From the NCBI RefSeq assembly GCF_007954505.1, contig NZ_CP042412.1:2728001-2792000 (forward strand): a stretch of 64,000 nt of DNA, written 5' to 3'. The notes below the pieces were generated by a model, which worked only from the letters and a program-made list of their open reading frames with translations, had not been told where the DNA came from and ran no database searches. This document shows positions 58,370 to 64,000 of this stretch, in pieces (positions within the stretch are counted from its first letter, which is position 1; every line of letters begins with the position of its first letter). A program made the translations under genes and the position numbers. The stretch comes from Microbacterium sp. CBA3102 (GTDB lineage: Bacteria > Actinomycetota > Actinomycetes > Actinomycetales > Microbacteriaceae).

Positions 58370-59215
58370 CTACGATCCCTGGACGCCGACCACGCGGAGG
58401 AGGTCGAGTTTCTCCGCATCCGCAGAGCCCGGTGCGGCCGTATAGACGACGAGTCGAAGATCGAGGTCGTGCGTGGTCAGAATGTCGCAATCGAGCGTTA
58501 CCGCTCCGACGGTCGCTGATCGCACGCGCTTTGGTCGAGCGGGTTGTCGTGTCACGTCCCACTCCCGCCACATGGTGTCGAAGGATGTGCTCTGACGACG
58601 GAGGTCCGCGATGAGCGACGCCAGGCCAGGATCGCGAGGGTAGGCGCTTGCAACCGTGTGCAGGTCGGCCACCAAGTCTCGCTGGAACGCCGTCGCCTCG
58701 CCATCTGCCCAGATCACGGGAATGTTGTTTGATGTGAAGGCCCGCCATACGAGATTGGCTTCTCGCCCCTCCCGCGCGACCTCTCCGGCGAAGAGCGCGT
58801 CCCACGTGGTGTTGGACTGCACGAAGTCCCACGACGCTGTGTACACGGCGACGGGAGTGTTTTCCAGTCGGTCCAGGATGCGGTGCACGCCCGGGCTCAC
58901 GTGCGTCGAGATGATGCCCGCCGTCGGAGGAGCGATCCCCGCGGCTCGAAACAGGATGTCTCGTTCGGAGCTATTGACCCGCAACGCCCGCGCGAGTGAT
59001 GCCAGCACTTGCGGCGAGGGGTTGCGGGCCCGACCCTGCTCCAGGCGGACCAGATAGTCGACGGAGATACCGGACAGCGCTGCAAGCTCCTCCCGTCGAA
59101 GGCCAGGACTCCGCCTATCGGCTCCTGCCGAAAGCCCCACGTCCGCGGGTCGCACCCTGTCACGCCAGGTGCGCAGCACAACTGCCAGATCATTCACAAC
59201 TCTAGAGTCTCCCAT
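58370..59215 (-). CDS. Helix-turn-helix regulator with MmyB-like ligand-binding domain
   Basis: The protein has 281 aa. The Xre-type HTH spans about residues 20-80 (GLRREELAALSGISVDYLVRLEQGRARNPSPQVLASLARAL). The MmyB-like sensor follows (ENTPVAVYTASWDFVQSNTTWDALFAGE, RDLVADLHTVASAYP, FDTMWREWDV, LDCDILTTHDLDLRLVVYTAAPG). Ligands in this family are poorly known. The ATG at 59215 lies only about 18 nt from the IS3 left end at 59234, so its native promoter has been displaced. Its 3' end abuts the IS1380 element. Confidence 0.88.
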   Translation of the reverse strand: MGDSRVVNDLAVVLRTWRDRVRPADVGLSAGADRRSPGLRREELAALSGISVDYLVRLEQGRARNPSPQVLASLARALRVNSSERDILFRAAGIAPPTAGIISTHVSPGVHRILDRLENTPVAVYTASWDFVQSNTTWDALFAGEVAREGREANLVWRAFTSNNIPVIWADGEATAFQRDLVADLHTVASAYPRDPGLASLIADLRRQSTSFDTMWREWDVTRQPARPKRVRSATVGAVTLDCDILTTHDLDLRLVVYTAAPGSADAEKLDLLRVVGVQGS

Positions 59216-59233
59216 CGGACAGCGGACTGGGTG

Positions 59234-60543
59234 TAAATCGGCCTGACTTTCGTTCCGTTCTTCAAGCAAGGATGGAACACGATGAACAGGAAGTATTCGC
59301 CGGAGATGCGTGAGCGGGCGTTGCGGATGCTCGCGGAGACGCGACCGTCGCACCCGAACATGATGAGCGCGGTCCGTCACGTCGCCGGGCTGCTCGGGAT
59401 GAGCCCGGAGACACTGCGCCTCTGGCAGCGCCGCTTCGAGGTCGACCCGGGCGTGAAGCCCGGGCTGACGACGGATGCGGCGGCGGAGATCAAGCGGCTG
59501 CAGAAGGAGGTCTCGGAGTTGCGGAAGGCGAACGAGATCCTCAGGGCTGCGAGCATCTTTTTCGCGAAGGAGCTCGACCACCCCCTCGACGAGATGATCC
59601 GGTTCGTCAACGAACACCGGGATCGTTTCGGGGTCGAGCTCATCTGCCAGGTCCTGCGACCGGCGGTGAGAGGATTCTTCACCTCACGCGGCTATCGCGC
59701 CGCGGTGGGCCGCGCGCCGTCCGCGCGGCAGCTGCAGGATGATCTGCTCGTGCCCGAGATCGCCCGGCTGCATGCGGAGAACTACGGCGTCTACGGGCGC
59801 CGGAAGATGCACGCCCTCATGCGACGGCAAGGCTGGGACATCGGTCGCGACCAGACCGAACGCCTCATGCCCCTCGCCGGGGGTTCGCGGTGTCCGCAAG
59901 TCGAAGCGCGTGTTCACGACCCGCTCCGACACGACCACAGTGCTGCCGAGTGATCTCGTGAACCGTCGCTTCACCGCACCAGCGCCGCGACGGCTCTGGG
60001 TCTGCGACGTCACCTACGTCGCCACCTGGTCCGGGTTCGCCTACGTCGCATTCGTCACCGATGTCTACTCCCGCCGCATCGTCGGCTGGAACGTTGCGGC
60101 GACGCTGCGCTCCGAGATCCTGCCGATGCAGGCCCTGGACATGGCCGCCTGGAACGCCGGTGGGCGCCTCGACGGACTCATCCATCACGCGGACCACGGG
60201 TCGAACTACACCGCGATGGTCTACACCGAGAGGATCGTCGAACTCGGCGCTGTCCCCTCAACCGGGACCGTCGGCGACAGCTTTGATAACGCGATGGCCG
60301 AGGCCGTGAACAACCTCTACAAGACCGAACTGATCCGCCAGCGCGGGCCCTGGCGCACCGTCGAGCAGGTCGAGCTCGCGACCCTCGAATGGGTGTGGTG
60401 GTGGAACAACTCCCGCCTCCACGGCGAGCTCGACATGCGAACACCCGCCGAGGTCGAACAGGCGTATTACGCTGACCAGGAATCAGCCAATCCGGCACCT
60501 GTCGGACAAGGCTCCCGATAGGAACGAAAGTCAGGCCGATTCA
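59234..60543 (+). mobile_element. IS3-family insertion sequence
   Basis: The inverted repeats are TAAATCGGCCTGACTTTCGT plus TCC at 59234-59256 and the inverted copy at 60521-60543, identical except for one base. The flanks (GTG and CTA) do not show a target duplication. The element contains orfA and orfB, with a frameshift in orfB. Confidence 0.9.
59282..60521 (+). pseudogene. IS3-family transposase (orfA/orfB joined, orfB frameshifted)
   Basis: The frame from 59282 begins with the HTH and leucine-zipper part of orfA (MNRKYSPEMRERALRMLAET; LRLWQRRFEVDPG; IKRLQKEVSELRKANEILRA) and continues without a stop into orfB (DEMIRFVNEHRDRFGVELIC; YGVYGRRKMHALMRRQGWDIGRDQTERLM). At about 59879-59883 five G (CCGGGGGTTC) replace the four needed to stay in frame with LAG-VRGVRK, so the DDE domain (LWVCDVTYVATWSGFAYVAFVTDVYSRRIVGWNV, SFDNAMAEAVNNLYKTELI, WWWNNSRLHGELD) is in another frame. 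IS3 elements normally frameshift between orfA and orfB, but not at this place. Confidence 0.85.
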
Positions 60544-60697
60544 CTACCAGCCAAGGCACCAGCGAGTTCGAAGTGGTATCCGCCCCTTGTGGGGCAACAA
60601 GGTCAAGGCCGACGAGTGAGTCGGTTGAACCCACCGTCCCGAGCAAGGAGACGTCTGCCGAGGGCGGCAGTCTTCACACGGTCGACGCCCCGTGGAG
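60544..60697. other. Gap between IS3 and the sugar-metabolism genes
   Basis: No complete gene is seen. A plus-strand frame ending LWGNKVKADE followed by a stop at about 60618 may be the tail of a gene removed by IS3 insertion, but it matches no family I recognise. Confidence 0.35.
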
Positions 60698-61441
60698 TCA
60701 GTGAGAGTGTCGGGCCTTCAGCACTCCCGTTGGCATCGTCCAATTCCGACCGCGGCGCAGCGCTGAGGCGACCACTCGCTCAAGCCGCGACTTGGTCGGC
60801 AACGCGGGGTCGAGGACCTCGACGAGCGGGCGACGAAAAACGAACCTCGCGGCCTCCTCGCTGGCCAGCAGCGTCTCCTCATCGCCCGAGACGATGTCGA
60901 AACGCTCAGCGAATGCCGCGATGTTCGACCCGGCAAGCGCCGATGACAGTCGGGGGTCGAGAAGCCAGCTCGTACACGCGTACCGCGCGCTCCCGGTCAG
61001 CTCAGAGGCGCGGGCCAATGCGGCATCGACATCAGCTGGCAGCAGTGGTCCGAGTTCAGGGACGTGCAGGTGATGACCGTGTTCGCTCTCGCGCATGGAG
61101 ACCTGAAGCCGCCCGGCGCTGAGCACGTCCGCTCGCATCAGCTCGAGCATCCATGGCACAACCGACGCGGCGCCGTACAGTCGGTGCTTTCGTCCGACGT
61201 CGATCAGCGTCTCGCGTGTCACGCCGGCGGGGACATCGGCTTCGCGGTGGCGCTCAAGTGCGACGGGTACGAGCTCGATCAGGGCACGCGCCACGGCGGC
61301 GCCCGACGCCCCGGGATCGATGGGGTGGGGCACCCCTTCAGTGCGGCGAATCAGCGCTCCGAGCTTGTCGACGAGCTCCCATGACACAGGCTCGTCGCGT
61401 TCGACGGCTTCAAGATCGAGTAAGGCTGCGTGCTGCGTCAT
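60698..61441 (-). CDS. Acyltransferase-domain protein of the GNAT-like type
   Basis: The protein has 247 aa. It contains the C-terminal segment found in acyltransferase-domain proteins of sugar-catabolic clusters: HHLHVPELGPLLPADVDAALARA and YACTSWLLDPRLSSALAGSNIAAFAERFDIV. The N-terminal half is helical (ALLDLEAVERDEPVSWEL). The acyl acceptor is unknown; a carbohydrate is likely, given its neighbours. It overlaps the oxidoreductase gene by 4 nt on the same strand. Confidence 0.75.
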   Translation of the reverse strand: MTQHAALLDLEAVERDEPVSWELVDKLGALIRRTEGVPHPIDPGASGAAVARALIELVPVALERHREADVPAGVTRETLIDVGRKHRLYGAASVVPWMLELMRADVLSAGRLQVSMRESEHGHHLHVPELGPLLPADVDAALARASELTGSARYACTSWLLDPRLSSALAGSNIAAFAERFDIVSGDEETLLASEEAARFVFRRPLVEVLDPALPTKSRLERVVASALRRGRNWTMPTGVLKARHSH

Positions 61442-62649
61442 GAGGCTATGCCCGGGTCCGATGTAGATCGACTCTGTCCGCCCTCGAAGTACGCGACCAG
61501 CTCCGGTGAGAGGGCCGGCACGTTCTGCACGTGACCACCTGATCGAATCGACTCGGTCGCCGCGATCCCCGTCGCCACCGCGTCTCTTGCGGCGACGGGA
61601 GACGTGTCGGTACGACCACCGTGCCGCACGAATCGCAAGAACTCAGCGATCAGGAGATCGTCGGCTCCTCCGTGGATCGCGCTCGCTCCCTCGGCGAGCT
61701 CGGTTACACGGTGTACCTCGTCGGGCTCTCCTGCGCCGTGTGTGCGTCGACGCCAGATGCGTACCTCTGCGTCGATCTCGTCTCCGAAGTTCTCCAGCCG
61801 GCCCTCGGTGCCGATAACCGTGTAGTTGCGCCAGTAGTCGGGCGTGAAGTGACACTGCTGGTAGGAGGCGAGGACGCCGTTGGACAACGTCATATTCACC
61901 TGCGAGAGGTCTTCAACGTCGAGGATCGGCGCCATGCCGGTCTGCGCGGTCGGCGGCCAGTTGTTGAGGCAGAACCAGTCCTGCATTCGCTCACCGGCAT
62001 GGTCACTGCGACCTGTGATGTCGCCGTACACGGCCAGCGTCCCCATCGCATTCACGCTCATCGTGCGAGCGCCGCCTAGCCAGTGCAGGACGTCGATGTC
62101 ATGCGCGCCCTTCTGTAAGAGCAGGCCCGTGGTGCGTCGGCGGTCGGCGTGCCAGTCCTTGAAGTAGTAGTCGCCGCCGTGACCTACGAAATGGCGGCAC
62201 CAGATCGCCTTGACCTCCCCGATACGCCCGTCGAGGATCAGCTGTCGCATGAGCACGATCACCGGCATGTGCCTCATGTTGTGGCCGACGTACAAACGGG
62301 TTCCGGTGCGGTGCGCTGCTTCGAGGATGGTATCCGCGTCCGCGATTTTCGTCGCCAACGGCTTCTCGCAGAACACGGGAACGCCCGCCTCCAGCAGTGC
62401 CACGGTCACATCGGTGTGTTGATCATCGGGAGTGAGCACCAGCGCGGCGTCCACACCGGCGCTGATGAAGTCGTCAAGCGTGTCGGTCACGAAGGCATTC
62501 GGCAGCCTCTCGCGAGCGTCTGCTCGGCCGCGCTCGGCTGTATCAAGCACTGCCGAGACAAACGAGCCCCGGCCCGGACGTTGCACCTGGTCAGTCAGCT
62601 GAGCTCGATGCCCGAAGCCGACGATGCCGATACGAAGGTCAGTGGTCAT
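61438..62649 (-). CDS. Gfo/Idh/MocA-family NAD(P)-dependent oxidoreductase
   Basis: The protein has 403 aa. The Rossmann start LRIGIVGFGHRAQL is followed by the EKP motif (VPVFCEKPLATKIADAD) and the C-terminal alpha/beta domain with the catalytic-type HDIDVLHWLGGA. It likely oxidises a sugar or inositol hydroxyl group. Its ATG overlaps the chimeric upstream gene by 11 nt, so these genes are an operon. Confidence 0.9.
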   Translation of the reverse strand: MTTDLRIGIVGFGHRAQLTDQVQRPGRGSFVSAVLDTAERGRADARERLPNAFVTDTLDDFISAGVDAALVLTPDDQHTDVTVALLEAGVPVFCEKPLATKIADADTILEAAHRTGTRLYVGHNMRHMPVIVLMRQLILDGRIGEVKAIWCRHFVGHGGDYYFKDWHADRRRTTGLLLQKGAHDIDVLHWLGGARTMSVNAMGTLAVYGDITGRSDHAGERMQDWFCLNNWPPTAQTGMAPILDVEDLSQVNMTLSNGVLASYQQCHFTPDYWRNYTVIGTEGRLENFGDEIDAEVRIWRRRTHGAGEPDEVHRVTELAEGASAIHGGADDLLIAEFLRFVRHGGRTDTSPVAARDAVATGIAATESIRSGGHVQNVPALSPELVAYFEGGQSRSTSDPGIAS

Positions 62650-63553
62650 CGGATGTCTCCTCGCTCACGCGGGTCAGCTCGATCAGGGCGGCAGTCTCGG
62701 GGCGCAGTGGGGGAAGCGAGAGTCCCGAGCGCGCGAGCACGGAACCCCCCAAGCGGAGCGGTGCGTTCAACGCTGCGTCGAACCAGGCCGGCCCGGTGCT
62801 CGTGCCCCGATCCGGCACCCCGAGCTCCGAGCGCACACGGACGTCATACCCAGCGCTCTCATCGAGCCCGGGGATCTGGACTCGCGCGGGGCGTCCGGCG
62901 GTCATGCCGATCTGGACTACAGCGAAAAGCGCACGGCTCCGATCTGGACTCACCACACCGAACAGTCGGACTGCTGGGTCGAACACGTCCGCGTTGACCA
63001 GACGCCCGGACGCCATCAGCGCACGGGTCTCTCGATAGAGTTCGGCGAACTGCGTTAGTGCGTCACGTTCCGCCTGATTCACCCGGAGCAGGTTCATCTC
63101 TATACCGGCGTGAGCGAACAGCGCCGTGATCAAAGGCAGGGTCCCGATGATGAGGGCGATGATGACGACGCACAGGGCCGTCATGGCCCATCCCAGCAGC
63201 CGGTAGCGGCGGCGCTGCTCTGTTGTGAGCTCGAGGGATTCACCGGTTGCGACGCGGTGGTTCACGATCTGCAGGTTGGTGCGTGACATCGCTCCGGCGA
63301 GGACCATCAGGACGACGCCGAGGCCGAGCGCGCCCGCGATGAGGTAGCTGCCTTCGATGGCTCGTCCGATCGCGGAGACGAGGAGCGTGACACCCAACGC
63401 GATGATCGTGATGAGCATGGCGATCGATCCGCGGGGCTGCAGCGTGGCGGAGGAGGACTGCATCCAGCCGCCCAGGATCGCGCAGAACGCAGGGATCAGG
63501 GACACGATCACCGCGGCCATGAAGACGTACTGGGAGATATCAATGCTGCTCAT
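62639..63553 (-). CDS. Chimeric protein: membrane N-terminus joined to a GH36 alpha-galactosidase C-terminus
   Basis: The frame encodes 304 aa. Residues 1-143 have four hydrophobic helices (FMAAVIVSLIPAFCAILGGW; IAMLITIIALGVTLLVSAIG; LIAGALGLGVVLMVLAGAMS; GWAMTALCVVIIALIIGTLP) with no enzymatic motif. From about residue 144 the sequence matches the C-terminal end of GH36 alpha-galactosidases: ALFAHAGIEMNLL, ELYRETRALMASGRLV, FGVVSPDRSRALFAVVQIG, RVQIPGLDESAGYDVRV, GSVLARSGLSLPPLRPE. The GH36 catalytic barrel is missing. The C-terminus reaches into the oxidoreductase start. This is most simply a deletion fusion; no alpha-galactosidase activity is expected. Confidence 0.75.
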   Translation of the reverse strand: MSSIDISQYVFMAAVIVSLIPAFCAILGGWMQSSSATLQPRGSIAMLITIIALGVTLLVSAIGRAIEGSYLIAGALGLGVVLMVLAGAMSRTNLQIVNHRVATGESLELTTEQRRRYRLLGWAMTALCVVIIALIIGTLPLITALFAHAGIEMNLLRVNQAERDALTQFAELYRETRALMASGRLVNADVFDPAVRLFGVVSPDRSRALFAVVQIGMTAGRPARVQIPGLDESAGYDVRVRSELGVPDRGTSTGPAWFDAALNAPLRLGGSVLARSGLSLPPLRPETAALIELTRVSEETSDDH

Positions 63554-63609
63554 CGGGTGGGCCTCTCGTCAGTGGCGATCGTAAAGGGATTCGGGGACAT
63601 CGCCGATAC

Positions 63610-63861
63610 TCATTCGGACGACGTCGACGCGGCGAGCTCGTCGACGAGGTCGAGGAGCTGCTGCCAGCTGCGGATAGCGCGGATCCGCCCGGCGATGGTG
63701 ATGACCGCCCAGGGGGTGGGGGTGTGGAGTTCGTAGCGGCGTTGGCCGTAGACGGTCACTTCGATGCCGCGGCTGATCCAGGTTGTCGTGTGCCCAGGGG
63801 CGGTGTCGGCGATCGCCTCGAGGAGTTCGGCGATGCGCGGGTCGGCGGCGGGTGCGGTCAC
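63610..63861 (-). CDS. Small protein of unknown function
   Basis: The protein has 83 aa (GTG at 63861): MTAPAADPRIAELLEAIADTA, then GIEVTVYGQRRYELHTPTPW and IRSWQQLLDLVDELAAS. No family is recognised. The GTG overlaps the stop of the next gene upstream (GTGA), which supports it being a real coupled gene. Confidence 0.65.
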   Translation of the reverse strand: MTAPAADPRIAELLEAIADTAPGHTTTWISRGIEVTVYGQRRYELHTPTPWAVITIAGRIRAIRSWQQLLDLVDELAASTSSE

Positions 63862-64000
63862 GCTGGTTCTTCTCGTGAGGAGTGGCTGAGGATACGGGCT
63901 TGGACGAGGGGGAGCAGTGCCGCCTTCTGCGTGGCGGTGAGACGGGCGAAGTGGGCGGCGAGGGTGTCGAGGGCCTGTTCGAAGGTATCGGGGATGCCCT
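63858..64000 (-). CDS. C-terminal end of an unrecognised gene (cut by window edge)
   Basis: Only the last 47 codons are in view: GIPDTFEQALDTLAAHFARL, TATQKAALLPLVQARIL, SHSSREEPA, then TGA. The helical pattern is not diagnostic. It overlaps the next gene by 4 nt, so the two are one transcription unit. Confidence 0.55.
   Translation of the reverse strand, partial: GIPDTFEQALDTLAAHFARLTATQKAALLPLVQARILSHSSREEPA

Noticed and set aside
49588..60697. Prophage or integrative element
   Set aside because: There is no integrase with att sites, no phage structural genes and no conjugation genes. The IS elements and the metal block are explained without one.

Overview
The window is a high-GC actinobacterial chromosome segment, most likely from a Microbacterium-like member of the Microbacteriaceae. 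The basis is the GC-rich third codon positions, frequent GTG starts, and actinobacterial markers (DUF2469, the rpsP-khpA-rimM-trmD order, GatCAB, GlgE, DUF2017 beside clpS). No database search was run, so the genus is an inference.

Positions 1-49620 are a dense core chromosome. In order: a glpD fragment divergent from a SorC-type regulator across a perfect palindrome; a GCS2-type ligase; rpsP-khpA-rimM-trmD; a histidine phosphatase and map; rplS; lepB-rnhB-DUF2469-yraN-comM-dprA-xerC; an M23 peptidase; rpsB-tsf; pyrH-frr-cdsA-DivIVA-like; a secreted SLT-like protein; an AI-2E exporter; a membrane protein with an embedded lipobox, coupled to a CnoX-like thioredoxin; glgX-glgE-glgB; cysteine desulfurase-mnmA-ligA; a Ddn-hemerythrin fusion; an IS481 remnant touching the end of deaD; an acyl-CoA ligase; gatCAB; dinB; small conserved genes; metallopeptidase-clpS-DUF2017; and a LysE exporter closed by a strong terminator. 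About 18 of these starts lie exactly 6 nt behind an ANNNT-type -10 box (TAGACT, TACGAT, GAGAAT and similar) with no Shine-Dalgarno sequence, which points to widespread leaderless transcription.

Positions 49620-60700 are accessory DNA with at least three insertion sequences: ISL3 (frameshifted), IS1380, and IS3 (frameshifted). Between ISL3 and IS1380 lies a less GC-rich, metal/redox-type block: a methyltransferase, an HMA metallochaperone, a P1B-type ATPase with an unusual Cys-Pro-Gly membrane motif, a cupin, an FNR/FLP-type regulator with only two cysteines, and a second P-type ATPase cut off by IS1380. Two promoters in this block carry FNR-type boxes (TTGAC-N4-GTCAA and TTGAT-N4-ATCAA), each exactly 22 nt upstream of a -10 box. 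This places the boxes at -41.5 of the predicted starts. It is the best candidate in the window for a little-described, locally regulated system.

Positions 60700-64000, all on the minus strand, look like the rest of a sugar-utilisation operon: an acyltransferase, a Gfo/Idh/MocA oxidoreductase, and a chimeric gene joining a membrane protein to the C-terminal end of a GH36 alpha-galactosidase. Two small unrecognised genes follow, the second cut by the window edge.

No tRNA, rRNA, CRISPR array, prophage or replication origin was seen.
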